Shown in pieces: positions 33,765-42,393 of a stretch of 59,329 nucleotides of DNA. Under the pieces are notes generated by a model that was not told the origin of the DNA, ran no database searches, and saw only the letters and a program-made list of their open reading frames with translations. Position numbers and translations under genes: made by a program. Source of the stretch: Mediterraneibacter glycyrrhizinilyticus. GTDB taxonomy: Bacteria > Bacillota > Clostridia > Lachnospirales > Lachnospiraceae. The stretch is from the NCBI RefSeq assembly GCF_016902345.1, contig NZ_JACJLR010000018.1:1-59329 (forward strand), read 5' to 3'. Position 1 is the stretch's first letter, and each line of letters starts with the position of its first letter.

Positions 33765-34520
33765 TTATACATGATGTGCCCCCTCCTTTCTTTGCGTATC
33801 TGAGCTTCCCTCTCTGATATCATATTTTTCTTCGTCAAACTGCTCCAGATAGAATTCTTCCAGATTTCCACGGACCTCATCGGCTGAGCCGTCGAAGATC
33901 AGCTGTCCGCCGCGGAGCATCAGGATCCTGTCTGCGATCTGTTCCACATCAGAGACGATATGGGTGGAGAGAAGTACGACACTCTCCCTGCCAAGACGGG
34001 CGATAAGATCCCGGAACCGGACACGCTCTTTGGGATCCAGTCCGGCGGTCGGCTCATCCAGTATGAGAAGCTTCGGATGGTTCAGGAGGGCCTGGGCGAT
34101 GCCGAGTCTCTGCTTCATGCCGCCGGAATAAGTTTTGATCTTATTCTTTTCCTGCCCTTCCAGTCCCACAAGGGAGAGGAGTTCCCGGCTCCGATAGCGG
34201 GCGTTTTTTTTGCGGAGCCCCTTCAGAGAAGCCATGTACATGAGAAAATCAAGCCCTGTAAAGTCAGGATAATAGCCGAAATCCTGAGGCAGATAGCCCA
34301 GGATGGCGCGGTAGTCCTCAGAAGAGACGTCCATGCCGTCGAAAGAGACGCTTCCGCTGTCCGGTCTTAAGATCCCGCAGATCATGCGCATGAGTGTGGT
34401 CTTTCCGGCTCCGTTGGCGCCCAGCAGTCCGTGGACCCCGGCACCCAGATTCAGGGAGATACGGTCCACGGCAATTTTATTTTTGTATTGTTTGGTCAAA
34501 CGGTCGATGTATAGTTCCAT
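33765..34520 (-). CDS. ABC transporter ATP-binding protein
   Basis: A 251-aa ATPase of the multidrug/bacteriocin exporter type. Walker A GANGAGKTTLM (about residue 35), Q-loop YLPQDFGYYPD, signature YSGGMKQRLGIAQALL, Walker B LLILDEPTAGLDP and the switch His in LLSTHIVSDV are all intact. GGAGGA lies 7 bases before the ATG. It overlaps the membrane protein gene upstream by 25 bp and the permease downstream by 8 bp, so it was part of a coupled operon. With the permease broken by the IS110 insertion, its present partner is unclear unless the upstream membrane protein serves. Confidence 0.93.
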   Translation of the reverse strand: MELYIDRLTKQYKNKIAVDRISLNLGAGVHGLLGANGAGKTTLMRMICGILRPDSGSVSFDGMDVSSEDYRAILGYLPQDFGYYPDFTGLDFLMYMASLKGLRKKNARYRSRELLSLVGLEGQEKNKIKTYSGGMKQRLGIAQALLNHPKLLILDEPTAGLDPKERVRFRDLIARLGRESVVLLSTHIVSDVEQIADRILMLRGGQLIFDGSADEVRGNLEEFYLEQFDEEKYDIREGSSDTQRKEGAHHV

Positions 34521-35284
34521 ATTGATTCCTCCGATTGCTTGAGATATTTTCTTAGTTCTATTGCTGCTGTCACTCCGAGCAGGAGTATAGCGGGCAGTGT
34601 GGAATGAGAAAGGTTATTAAATACTCCGGGATTTGAAGCGGACAGAACAAGGCATCCGGCACTGACCCCGGTACTTGCCGCAGCGCAGACAGAGATGCTG
34701 TTCCTGCTGCGGAACCGGCGAAGGATCATGAGATCCAGACTGCAGGTAAGCAGATACGGGATGAGAAGTGCGCCGGAAATAGAAGCGATCCCGGTTCCCC
34801 ATGTGATGTGGAGGAATGGGATGAGGACTCCGATCACGAGCAGGTTGCCGGCCCCTGTAAGGAACAGTCTGGCGCAGACGACGGAATGGAGAGAAAACCG
34901 GGTATGCATCTCCAGTTCTTCCATGCCAAAGCGTGCAGAGCGGCTTCCTTCTGACACGGTAGTGAGTGCAAGAAAGGGGATGCACGCAGAGAGAATCCCC
35001 ACAAACTGACGGCTGCTGATGCCTGACTCACGCACCGCCTCTGTGGAAAAGAGCAGAGCTGTGAAAAACAGGACAAAGGAGAGAAGCCAGTTCCTGAGAC
35101 GGATATATCCTGCCTGGATCCGGAGAAACTCAGGTAATGAGATTCCGCAAGGGGATCCTGGCGAGAAGGAAACTCTGTTCAATGCCTCATTCCATTGTCT
35201 GCCTTGGAAGAATTCCTGCTTTCTGCAGGCGGGCGGGATCTGGTAAACATCCAGAAGATCCTGCTTCAGATTCTTTTTTTTCAT
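34496..35284 (-). CDS. Uncharacterised membrane protein of the ECF/ABC locus
   Basis: A 262-aa protein with a soluble N-terminal part of about 65 residues (KQDLLDVYQIPPACRKQEFF) and about six membrane helices (LLSFVLFFTALLFS, FVGILSACIPFLALTT, LLVIGVLIPFLHI, ISGALLIPYLLT, and two at the end). No catalytic motif was recognised. Its position right after an ECF sigma factor is that of an anti-sigma factor, and the cytoplasmic N terminus could bind sigma; alternatively it is a second permease subunit. ATG 35284 has GGAGG upstream and lies next to the sigma stop; a TTG two codons earlier is possible. Confidence 0.7.
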   Translation of the reverse strand: MKKKNLKQDLLDVYQIPPACRKQEFFQGRQWNEALNRVSFSPGSPCGISLPEFLRIQAGYIRLRNWLLSFVLFFTALLFSTEAVRESGISSRQFVGILSACIPFLALTTVSEGSRSARFGMEELEMHTRFSLHSVVCARLFLTGAGNLLVIGVLIPFLHITWGTGIASISGALLIPYLLTCSLDLMILRRFRSRNSISVCAAASTGVSAGCLVLSASNPGVFNNLSHSTLPAILLLGVTAAIELRKYLKQSEESIWNYTSTV

Positions 35285-35286
35285 GG

Positions 35287-35757
35287 TCAAAAATCCTCCT
35301 TTCTTATATGCTGCGAAAGCAGTTTGAGGGAGCGGTTGAGCCTGCGGCGGACAGAGAACCGGGAGAGGTTCGTGATCTTTCCGATGTCTGACACGGAAAT
35401 CTCATTTACATATCTCAGGCAGATGAGCTCCCGGTCGGTGCTGTCGAGCAGGGAGAGGGCCTGTGCCAGTGCGAGGGAATCGACAAGCGCTCCTTCGCAG
35501 GAGGGGGCGGGAAAGATCCCGGGGTCTTCCAGGGGAGAACTCTTATCTGCTTTGTTTGAATATCTGCGGATATAGTCGATGCAGAGATTCCTTGCGATGG
35601 TGTAGAGGAAGGCAAGAGGTTTTCCCATGTCCCTGTATTCTGAAGCTTCAAGAAAGCGGAGAAAGGTCTCCTGAGTCAGATCCTCGGCAGCGTGCCTGTC
35701 ATTTAGACGCAGGAAGCAGTAGCGGTAGATGTCGTCGTAGTATTGTTCGAGATTCAT
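35287..35757 (-). CDS. ECF-type RNA polymerase sigma factor
   Basis: A 156-aa sigma-70 family factor with region 2 (YDDIYRYCFLRLNDRHAAED, LTQETFLRFLEA, AFLYTIARNLCIDYIRR) and region 4 (LDSTDRELICLRYVNEISVS, DIGKITNLSRFSVRRRLNRS) and no region 3. It would direct polymerase to a small regulon, probably including this operon. Start 35757 chosen for AAAGGAGG 10 bases upstream; an earlier in-frame ATG gives an atypical extension. It heads the minus-strand operon of sigma factor, membrane protein, ABC ATPase and permease, a layout typical of envelope-stress or antimicrobial-peptide response loci. Confidence 0.9.
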   Translation of the reverse strand: MNLEQYYDDIYRYCFLRLNDRHAAEDLTQETFLRFLEASEYRDMGKPLAFLYTIARNLCIDYIRRYSNKADKSSPLEDPGIFPAPSCEGALVDSLALAQALSLLDSTDRELICLRYVNEISVSDIGKITNLSRFSVRRRLNRSLKLLSQHIRKEDF

Positions 35758-35845
35758 TTCGGCCCGCCTCCTTTCACAATGTATAACGGATGAAAGCATG
35801 AAAATGTGCGTATCCGGAAGATTTTTTGACCACGATCATAAAGTG

Positions 35846-35854
35846 ATTATATCA
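35846..35854 (-). promoter_or_regulatory. Extended -10 promoter of the ECF operon
   Basis: On the minus strand TGA is followed by TATAAT (complement of 35846-35851), an extended -10 without a good -35, about 95 bp upstream of the sigma start. It lies back to back with the argC control region. Confidence 0.45.
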
Positions 35855-35874
35855 TGAGACACAAGATGTTTGTT

Positions 35875-35955
35875 TATGCATTAAAATGCTAAAAACATGC
35901 ATAAATATAAAAATATACTTGCAAAATATACAGAATAGATGTATTATTATGCAAG
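35875..35955 (+). promoter_or_regulatory. argC operon promoter with three ArgR-like boxes
   Basis: TTGCAA (35919-35924), 17-bp spacer, TATTAT (35942-35947). ArgR-like boxes: 35875-35892 (TATGCATTAAAATGCTAA, one mismatch to the core), 35896-35913 (CATGCATAAATATAAAAA, weaker) and 35938-35955, whose core TGTATTATTATGCA fits TGNATWWWWATNCA exactly and covers the -10. This is a strong case for arginine repression. The remaining 145 bp to argC hold no gene. Confidence 0.75.
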
Positions 35956-36099
35956 TAGTCATTTGCCGGATCAGGAAGAAGCGCTTTACTTCCTATTAAA
36001 TGTGGTATATGATAAAAAAATGTGATATAGAGCAGAAAGACACTGGAGCCGGGAATCCCCTGAGTTTTGCAGTGTATAGATCGGAAAGGAAAATGAGAG

Positions 36100-37140
36100 A
36101 TGATCAAAGTAGGAATTATCGGCGCTACCGGATATGCAGGCGGCGAACTTGTGAGAATATTAATGGGGCACAAAGAGGCAGAGATAAAATGGTACGGCTC
36201 GAGAAGTTATATCGGGAAAAAATATGCAGACGTCTATCAGAACATGTTTCAGATCGTGGACGCAGAGTGTATGGATGACAATATGGAAGAACTCGCATCC
36301 CAGGTGGATGTGATCTTTACGGCAACACCGCAGGGGCTGTGCGCATCCCTGGTGAACGAGGAGATTCTTTCCAAGGTGAAGATCATTGACCTGAGCGCGG
36401 ACTTCCGGCTCAAGGATGTGAAAGTGTATGAGGAATGGTACAAGATCGAGCACAAAGCGCCGCAGTTTCTTGAAGAAGCAGTATACGGGCTCTGTGAGAT
36501 CAACCGGGAAGATGTGAAAAGGGCGCGCCTGGTGGCGAATCCGGGATGTTATACGACCTGTTCCATTCTTACGGCATATCCGCTGGCAAAAGAGGGACTG
36601 ATCGATATGAGCACTCTGATCATTGACGCCAAATCCGGTACATCCGGAGCAGGGAGGGGGGCAAAGCTTCCAAACCTGTTCTGTGAGGTCAACGAGAATA
36701 TAAAAGCATACGGTGTGGCGACCCACCGCCATACGCCGGAGATCGAGGAACAGCTCGGCTATGCGGCGGGAGAGAAGGTCGTCCTTAACTTCACGCCCCA
36801 CCTTGTCCCCATGAACCGTGGGATCCTTGCCACGGAGTATGCGAAGCTCACAAAAGAAGTGAACTGGGAAGATGTAAAGGCGGTTTACGACAAATACTAC
36901 GCAGACGAAAAGTTCGTGCGCGTGTTGGACAAGGATGTCTGCCCGGAGACGAAATGGGTGGAGGGCAGCAACTATGTGGACATCGGATTTAAGATCGACC
37001 CGAGGACAGGGCGGATCATCATGATGGGCGCCATTGACAACCTGGTGAAGGGCGCTGCGGGACAGGCGGTCCAGAACATGAACCTGATGTTCGGTCTGAA
37101 AGAGAGCGAAGGGCTTGAGCTGGTCCCCATGTTCCCGTGA
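36100..37140 (+). CDS. argC: N-acetyl-gamma-glutamyl-phosphate reductase
   Basis: A 346-aa NADPH-dependent enzyme, third step of arginine synthesis. Seen: the Rossmann GATGYAGGELVRIL at the N terminus, the catalytic Cys in NPGCYTTCSIL (about residue 149), the KSGTSGAGRGAKLP substrate loop and the HRHTPEIEEQLG motif with the catalytic His. The length is normal. GGAAAGGA precedes the ATG. It is the first gene of the argC-GNAT-argJ-argB-argD operon, downstream of ArgR boxes. Confidence 0.96.
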   Translation: MIKVGIIGATGYAGGELVRILMGHKEAEIKWYGSRSYIGKKYADVYQNMFQIVDAECMDDNMEELASQVDVIFTATPQGLCASLVNEEILSKVKIIDLSADFRLKDVKVYEEWYKIEHKAPQFLEEAVYGLCEINREDVKRARLVANPGCYTTCSILTAYPLAKEGLIDMSTLIIDAKSGTSGAGRGAKLPNLFCEVNENIKAYGVATHRHTPEIEEQLGYAAGEKVVLNFTPHLVPMNRGILATEYAKLTKEVNWEDVKAVYDKYYADEKFVRVLDKDVCPETKWVEGSNYVDIGFKIDPRTGRIIMMGAIDNLVKGAAGQAVQNMNLMFGLKESEGLELVPMFP

Positions 37141-37200
37141 CCGGGGATCCGTGGGAAAACGGTTTTGCCGCGGCTCAAATGGAAGGATGAGGTGTGTATT

Positions 37201-37647
37201 ATGATACGGGTTATGACAATAGATGATTATGATGAGGTTTATGCGCTCTGGAAAAAGATAAAGGGATTCGGTATCCGCAGCATCGATGATTCCAGAGAAG
37301 GCGTGGACCGCTTCCTGAAGAGAAATCCCACCACCAGCGTTGTGGCAGTTGAGGACGGAAAGATCGTGGGAAGCATCCTGTGCGGCCACGACGGGAGACG
37401 GGGCTGTCTCTACCATGTCTGTGTGGATGAGAAGTACAGGCGCCACGGGATCGGGAAGGACATGGTCGTTCATGCCATGAAAGCGCTGAAAGATGAGCAT
37501 ATCAACAAAGTCTCTCTGATCGCGTTCACAAAAAATGATATCGGAAATGCATTCTGGAACACGATCGGATGGACGGAACGGCTGGATCTGAACTACTATG
37601 ATTTTACGCTGAATGAGGAAAATATAACAGCATTTAACGAACAGTAA
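37201..37647 (+). CDS. GNAT acetyltransferase within the arg operon
   Basis: A 148-aa GNAT protein: MIRVMTIDDYDEVYALWKKI at the N terminus, acetyl-CoA loop VDEKYRRHGIGKDMV (about residues 77-91), and NAFWNTIGWTERLDLNYYDF at the end. It lies 60 bp after argC and 21 bp before argJ, so it is transcribed with arginine genes. ArgJ in the same operon can recycle acetyl groups, yet a primer of N-acetylglutamate is still needed; this enzyme may supply it as a short N-acetylglutamate synthase. The fold alone does not prove it. Start 37201 chosen for GGATGAGG upstream; an in-frame ATG at 37165 has none. Confidence 0.82.
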   Translation: MIRVMTIDDYDEVYALWKKIKGFGIRSIDDSREGVDRFLKRNPTTSVVAVEDGKIVGSILCGHDGRRGCLYHVCVDEKYRRHGIGKDMVVHAMKALKDEHINKVSLIAFTKNDIGNAFWNTIGWTERLDLNYYDFTLNEENITAFNEQ

Positions 37648-37668
37648 AAACAATTTAGGAAGGAAATG

Positions 37669-38898
37669 ATGGATATGAAGGTGATCGAAGGCGGAGTGAC
37701 CGCAGCAAAAGGATTTCAGGCGGCAGCAGCGGCGGCAGAGATCAAATATCAGGGACGCACGGATATGGCATTGATATACAGCGAAAAACCGTGCAAGACA
37801 GCAGGCACATTTACGACAAATGTGGTGAAGGCGGCGCCGGTCAAGTGGGACAGAGCTGTTGTGGAGAGCAAGGTAAAGTCCCAGGCAGTGATCGTCAATT
37901 CCGGCATCGCAAATGCATGCACCGGAGAGGAAGGGATGTCGTACTGCCGTGAGACGGCAAAGGAGGCGGCGAAGATCCTGGGAGTGGATGAGGCGGGCGT
38001 CCTCGTGGGTTCCACCGGAGTGATCGGGATGCAGCTTCCCATCGACCGCATCAAGGCGGGGATCGCAAAACTTGCGGATGCGAAAAAAGGTGATCTTGCC
38101 AGCGGGACGGAAGCGGCGAAAGCCATCATGACCACAGACACTGAGAAGAAGGAAGCTGCCGTGACATTTGAGATCGGCGGGAAGACGGTGACCGTGGGTG
38201 GCATGGCAAAGGGCTCCGGGATGATCCACCCGAATATGTGCACTATGCTCTCCTTTATCACAACAGATGCAAAGATCTCGAAGAAGGCGCTCCAGAAGGC
38301 GCTGAGCACGGATATCGAAGATACCTATAACATGATCTCTGTGGACGGAGATACCTCTACCAATGATACGGTCCTCCTGCTGGCAAACGGCATGGCGGAT
38401 AATGAGAAGATCAAAGTGGGAACGCCGGAATATGACCTCTTTCTGGAGGCGCTCCACTATGTGAACGAGACTCTGGCGAAGAAGATGGCTGGCGATGGCG
38501 AGGGAGCGACCGCGCTGTTCGAGGCAAAGATCGTCGGGGCATCCACGAAAGAGCAGGCAAAGACCCTTGCCAAATCCATCGTCTGCTCCAACCTGACTAA
38601 GGCTGCGATCGCAGGGCATGATGCAAACTGGGGAAGGATCCTGTGCGCTATGGGGTATTCGGGAGCAGAGTTTGACCCGGAGAAAGTCGATCTTTATTTC
38701 GAGAGCGCGGCAGGGAATCTGAAGATCATCGAGAACGGAGTGGCTCTGGACTACAGTGAGGAGAAAGCCACGGAGATCCTGTCTCAGCCGGAGGTCACCG
38801 CTGTCGCAGACATCAAGGAAGGCGATGAGGAGGCTGCGGCGTGGGGCTGCGACCTGACCCACGGATACATTGAGATCAATGCGGATTACCGCAGCTAA
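37669..38898 (+). CDS. argJ: Bifunctional ornithine acetyltransferase / N-acetylglutamate synthase
   Basis: A 409-aa ArgJ that moves the acetyl group from N-acetylornithine to glutamate and may also use acetyl-CoA. Self-cleavage before the nucleophilic Thr produces two chains; that site is in [18 protein letters not shown], with Cys instead of the more usual Ala before the Thr. Other marks: [28 protein letters not shown] and [17 protein letters not shown]. Three in-frame ATGs lie close together (37666, 37669, 37675); 37669 gives the best spacing to AGGAAGG. The stop overlaps the argB ribosome site. Confidence 0.95.
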   Translation: MDMKVIEGGVTAAKGFQAAAAAAEIKYQGRTDMALIYSEKPCKTAGTFTTNVVKAAPVKWDRAVVESKVKSQAVIVNSGIANACTGEEGMSYCRETAKEAAKILGVDEAGVLVGSTGVIGMQLPIDRIKAGIAKLADAKKGDLASGTEAAKAIMTTDTEKKEAAVTFEIGGKTVTVGGMAKGSGMIHPNMCTMLSFITTDAKISKKALQKALSTDIEDTYNMISVDGDTSTNDTVLLLANGMADNEKIKVGTPEYDLFLEALHYVNETLAKKMAGDGEGATALFEAKIVGASTKEQAKTLAKSIVCSNLTKAAIAGHDANWGRILCAMGYSGAEFDPEKVDLYFESAAGNLKIIENGVALDYSEEKATEILSQPEVTAVADIKEGDEEAAAWGCDLTHGYIEINADYRS

Positions 38899-38908
38899 GG
38901 AGGTTTTT

Positions 38909-39808
38909 ATGAATAAGAATATGCAGCAATATCTGGATAAGGCGCAGGTGCTGATCGAGGCGCTGCCTTATATCCAGCGCTTTAACCGGAAGATCATCGT
39001 GGTGAAATACGGCGGCAGCGCCATGGTGGACGAGAGCCTGAAAAAACGGGTGATCGAGGACGTGACCCTGCTCAAGCTGGTCGGGTTCAAACCGATCATT
39101 GTCCATGGCGGAGGCAAGGAGATCAGCAAATGGGTCGGCAAAGTCGGTATGGAGCCGCAGTTTGTCAATGGACTCCGGGTGACGGATGCAGATACCATGG
39201 AGATCGCGGAGATGGTCCTGGGCAAGGTGAACAAGAGCCTGGTCCAGCTTGTGGAAGAGCTGGGGGTCCGCGCCATCGGGATCAGCGGAAAGGATGGCGC
39301 TCTCCTGAAAGTAGATAAGAAATATTCAGAAGGACAGGATATCGGCTACGTGGGCGAGATCAAGGAGGTCAACGCTCAGATTCTCTATGATCTTCTGGAG
39401 AAAGATTTCCTGCCGATCGTGTGCCCGGTGGGACTTGATGATGAATACAATACATATAATATCAATGCGGATGACGCGGCATGTGCCATCGCCCGCGCAG
39501 TGAAGGCGGAGAAGCTTGCCTTCCTCACCGACATCGAAGGGGTATACAAAGATCCGGAAGATCCGGATACCCTGATCTCGGAACTGCGGGTGGACGAGGC
39601 GAAAAAACTGATGGAGGACGGATATATCGGGGGCGGAATGCTGCCGAAACTTACGAACTGTATTGACGCCATCGAGAACGGCGTCTCCCGGGTACATATC
39701 CTGGACGGCAGGATCCCCCACTGTCTCCTTCTCGAGATCTTTACAAACAAAGGAATCGGAACCGCTATATTAAACAGTGAAGAAAGCAGGTATTATCATG
39801 GTGAATAA
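38909..39808 (+). CDS. argB: Acetylglutamate kinase
   Basis: A 299-aa amino-acid kinase that phosphorylates N-acetylglutamate. Seen: [15 protein letters not shown] with the catalytic Lys, [48 protein letters not shown] and the FLTDIEGVY / GGGMLPKL segments. The long N-terminal helix ([20 protein letters not shown]) is the type seen in hexameric, arginine-inhibited kinases, so feedback control is likely. Start 38909 follows AAGGAGG by 5 bases. The end overlaps argD by 11 bp. Confidence 0.95.
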   Translation: MNKNMQQYLDKAQVLIEALPYIQRFNRKIIVVKYGGSAMVDESLKKRVIEDVTLLKLVGFKPIIVHGGGKEISKWVGKVGMEPQFVNGLRVTDADTMEIAEMVLGKVNKSLVQLVEELGVRAIGISGKDGALLKVDKKYSEGQDIGYVGEIKEVNAQILYDLLEKDFLPIVCPVGLDDEYNTYNINADDAACAIARAVKAEKLAFLTDIEGVYKDPEDPDTLISELRVDEAKKLMEDGYIGGGMLPKLTNCIDAIENGVSRVHILDGRIPHCLLLEIFTNKGIGTAILNSEESRYYHGE

Positions 39809-40979
39809 TAAAATACAGGCGGCAGAGGAGAATCTGCTCCACGTATACAACCGTTTCCCGGTCGTTCTCGATCACGGGAAAGGAGTGTATCTTTATGATT
39901 CGGATGGAAAAGAATATCTTGATTTCGCGGCGGGGATCGCCGTGTGCGGGCTGGGATACGGCAATGAAGAACTCAACAATGCACTGAAGGAGCAGATCGA
40001 TAAGTTGTGTCATACCTCAAACCTCTTTTATCATGAAAGCTGCGGGGAGGCTGCAAAAGAACTGAACCGCGTATCCGGGATGGACAGGGTATTTTTTACC
40101 AACAGCGGCACAGAGGCGAACGAAGGCGCGCTGAAGGCTGCCAGAAGGTATGCCTACACAAAGAAAAACGGGAGATATGAGTTTATCGCCATGGAAAATT
40201 CTTTCCACGGGAGGAGTTTCGGGGCTGTGTCCGTGACAGGACATGACTCATACCGGGAGCCCTTTGAGCCGGTACTCCCCGGAGTGAAATTTGCGAAATT
40301 CAATGACCTTGACAGTGTGAAGGCCCTGGTCAGCGGCAAGACCTGCGCCATCATCCTGGAACCTCTTCAGGGAGAGGGCGGCATCAACCTGGCAACGCAG
40401 GAATTCATGGAAGGAATCCGGAAGATCTGCGACGACAATGATATCCTCATGATCTGCGACGAGGTCCAGTGCGGGATGGCCAGGACCGGCACTATGTTCG
40501 CATGGCAGGGATTCGGCGTGAAGCCGGATATCATCACCATGGCCAAAGCTATCGGAAACGGCATCCCGGTGGGAGCATTTGCCATGACAGAGAAAGTTGC
40601 CGAATATTCGCTGCAGCCCGGAGACCACGGCGCGACCTACGGAGGAAATCCGCTGGCGTGCACCGCAGTGAAGAAAGTGATCGAGATCTTCGAGCGGGAG
40701 GACATCGTCGGACATGTGAACCACGTTGCTCCTTACCTGACCAAGCGGCTGGATGAACTTGTCAGTGAGATTGACTGTGTCACGGAGCGGAGAGGAAAAG
40801 GGCTCATGCAGGGTCTGGCACTTTCAAAACCGGCAGGAGAAGTGATCAGCCGCGCAGTTGCGGAAGGACTGCTGGTGATCCAGGCGGAAGGAAATGTGCT
40901 GCGTTTTGTGCCGCCGCTGATCGTGGAGGAGAAGCACATTGATGAGATGATAGAAAAGCTGAAACGGGCGCTTGCATAA
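39798..40979 (+). CDS. argD: Acetylornithine aminotransferase
   Basis: A 393-aa class III PLP aminotransferase that makes N-acetylornithine from the semialdehyde and glutamate. Seen: [63 protein letters not shown] and the PLP Lys in [16 protein letters not shown]. It is the last gene of the arginine operon and overlaps argB, indicating translational coupling. Start 39798 gives [20 protein letters not shown]; the in-frame ATG 21 bases upstream lies inside argB. argF and argH are not in the window. Confidence 0.95.
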   Translation: MVNNKIQAAEENLLHVYNRFPVVLDHGKGVYLYDSDGKEYLDFAAGIAVCGLGYGNEELNNALKEQIDKLCHTSNLFYHESCGEAAKELNRVSGMDRVFFTNSGTEANEGALKAARRYAYTKKNGRYEFIAMENSFHGRSFGAVSVTGHDSYREPFEPVLPGVKFAKFNDLDSVKALVSGKTCAIILEPLQGEGGINLATQEFMEGIRKICDDNDILMICDEVQCGMARTGTMFAWQGFGVKPDIITMAKAIGNGIPVGAFAMTEKVAEYSLQPGDHGATYGGNPLACTAVKKVIEIFEREDIVGHVNHVAPYLTKRLDELVSEIDCVTERRGKGLMQGLALSKPAGEVISRAVAEGLLVIQAEGNVLRFVPPLIVEEKHIDEMIEKLKRALA

Positions 40980-41072
40980 AGGGCGTTTCGTGATCTATAA
41001 CGAATAAAAAGACCAGTCATCGGACATACTACCTGAAAAGCGGGCATAAACTGCATGGAGGGAAGTTTTAAG

Positions 41073-41504
41073 ATGATTGGTTTTTTTATCGCACTTTTAT
41101 CAGGCGCCCTGATGAGCGTACAAGGAGTGTTCAACACGCAGGTGACAAAGACGACGGGAGTGTGGGTCAGCAACGGCTGGGTCCAGTTCTCGGCCCTTAT
41201 GGTCTGTCTTGCCGTATGGTTCTTTACCGGGAGAGACAGCATTGCGGCGATCGGAAAGGTGGAGCCGAGATACATGCTCCTGGGAGGTGTGATCGGCGCG
41301 GGGATCACATGGACCGTCATCAAGAGCATTGACGCGCTGGGACCGGCAAAGTCCGCTCTCCTGATCGTGATCGCGCAGCTTGCGGTCTCCTATCTCATAG
41401 AGCTGTTCGGTCTGTTTGGGATGGAGAGAGAACCTTTTGACTGGCGGAAGCTGGGAGGGCTCGCGCTGGCGGTCATAGGGATCACGATCTTCCAGTGGGA
41501 GTAA
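41073..41504 (+). CDS. YdcZ-type DMT family membrane protein (DUF606)
   Basis: A 143-aa protein with four to five membrane helices (IGFFIALLSGALMSVQGVFN, VQFSALMVCLAVWFFTG, YMLLGGVIGAGITWTVI, SALLIVIAQLAVSYLIELFG, LGGLALAVIGITIF). It is of the small drug/metabolite transporter group formerly DUF606; these half-length proteins probably dimerise. Substrate unknown. Start 41073 follows GGAGGGAA; an ATG 18 bases earlier overlaps that site. It is separated by about 90 bp from argD and has its own hairpin behind it. Confidence 0.8.
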   Translation: MIGFFIALLSGALMSVQGVFNTQVTKTTGVWVSNGWVQFSALMVCLAVWFFTGRDSIAAIGKVEPRYMLLGGVIGAGITWTVIKSIDALGPAKSALLIVIAQLAVSYLIELFGLFGMEREPFDWRKLGGLALAVIGITIFQWE

Positions 41505-41506
41505 AA

Positions 41507-41536
41507 AGACCGGAGCGGGCAGTGCGTATCCGGTCT
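41507..41536 (+). terminator. Stem-loop after the DMT gene
   Basis: AGACCGGA (41507-41514) pairs with TCCGGTCT (41529-41536) around a 14-nt loop. It is followed by GAAAAATG rather than a T-run, so it is a weak terminator candidate. Confidence 0.4.
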
Positions 41537-41595
41537 GAAAAATGTAATAATCCCGTAACAAAATGTCAAGAATGTAACAAACATGTAAATGTCTA

Positions 41596-41624
41596 TTGTA
41601 ATTCTGAGAAAAATTCGTTACAAT
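41596..41624 (+). promoter_or_regulatory. Promoter of the comEA gene
   Basis: TTGTAA (41596-41601), 17-bp spacer, TACAAT (41619-41624). Predicted start near 41631, giving a leader of about 48 nt. The preceding 60 bp are AT-rich with three TGTAA repeats (41564-41599). Confidence 0.65.
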
Positions 41625-41678
41625 AGTACTGTCCGGCATAAAGGGGTATTCTCACAGCCTGTGGACTGTGAGGGAAAT

Positions 41679-42374
41679 ATGCACGACAGAACAGAGAAAA
41701 TAAAGGGATTATGTGTCCTGGGGATACTGATACTGGCCTTGGCCGGCTGCGGGAGCAGGGAGAACGACGGGCTGACTGAGATCAGTCTTTCGGAGGAAAG
41801 CCCGGAGGGCGTTATAGAAGAAGGGTCAGAGGAAGATGCGTCGGATCAGACAGAGGACACAGAAGATGAAAATGATGGAGAAGGGACAGAGGAAACCTCG
41901 TCCCGCGCAGAAGAAGAGACTCCCGAAGCGGAGTCTGTCTTCGTCTATGTCTGCGGGGCAGTCAATTCTCCGGGAGTATATGAACTGAAAAGCGGTGCGC
42001 GGGTCTATGAGGCGATCGAACTTGCCGGAGGAGTGACAGAGGAAGCTGCCCAGGAACTTCTCAACCAGGCGGAAGTCGTTTCGGACGGGGAGCGCATCTA
42101 TGTACCGGATCGGGAGGAAGCGGAAGCATTCCAGAGCGGTACAGGGGGTCTGGAGACAGGAGTAACCGACGGATCGGAAAAGGGAAAGATAAATATTAAT
42201 ACAGCCGGAAAAGATGAACTCATGACGCTGACAGGGATCGGCGAGGCAAAGGCGGAGAGCATACTCAGATACCGGGAAGAAAACGGGAGATTTGGGAGCA
42301 TTGAGGAGCTGATGCAGATCGAGGGCATCAAAGAGGGAGTATTTAATAAGATAAAGGATGACATAACTATATAA
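41679..42374 (+). CDS. comEA: ComEA-family DNA-binding lipoprotein
   Basis: A 231-aa protein. Lipobox LALAGC places the lipidated Cys at 24; residues 30-85 are acidic and disordered; residues 86-145 are an SLBB domain (VFVYVCGAVNSPGVYELKSG, IELAGG, ERIYVPD); residues 168-231 are a double helix-hairpin-helix DNA-binding domain (INTAGKDELMTLTGIGEAKA, IEELMQIEGIKEGVF). ComEA binds incoming double-stranded DNA for natural transformation. Membrane attachment by lipid, not a transmembrane helix, is noteworthy. GAGGG lies before the ATG. comEC is three genes downstream on the same strand, separated by a two-component system and a GerMN gene. Confidence 0.9.
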   Translation: MHDRTEKIKGLCVLGILILALAGCGSRENDGLTEISLSEESPEGVIEEGSEEDASDQTEDTEDENDGEGTEETSSRAEEETPEAESVFVYVCGAVNSPGVYELKSGARVYEAIELAGGVTEEAAQELLNQAEVVSDGERIYVPDREEAEAFQSGTGGLETGVTDGSEKGKININTAGKDELMTLTGIGEAKAESILRYREENGRFGSIEELMQIEGIKEGVFNKIKDDITI

Positions 42375-42393
42375 AAAGCGGGAATAGTGGAGT

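Larger units (their letters stand above)
30629..33772 (-). pseudogene. ABC-2-type permease split by an IS110 insertion
   Basis: The N-terminal part runs from ATG 33772 (MYNFWTLAGFEFKKLFKRKA) to about 33002 and has a first membrane helix, an extracytoplasmic domain of about 150 residues and more helices from YNMIISSIITVSAMLTF. The C-terminal part is at 31097-30629 with four helices. Removing 1911 bp (a multiple of 3) fuses AVIPSFLPI to FVLYRKLLYGTEG in frame and yields a 410-aa permease. GGAGGGG lies before the start, which overlaps the ATPase stop by 8 bp. Before insertion it would have formed an exporter with the ATPase. The insertion is a clean disruption, reversible in principle. After it, the truncated N-terminal half reads a few foreign residues (to SSDFPLK) before stopping. 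Confidence 0.88.

Noticed and set aside
36160..38862. A 900-codon open frame on the minus strand across the arginine operon
   Set aside because: It lies antisense to argC, the GNAT gene and argJ, which are certain genes. It shows no family motif and has the composition expected of a frame opposite biased codons.
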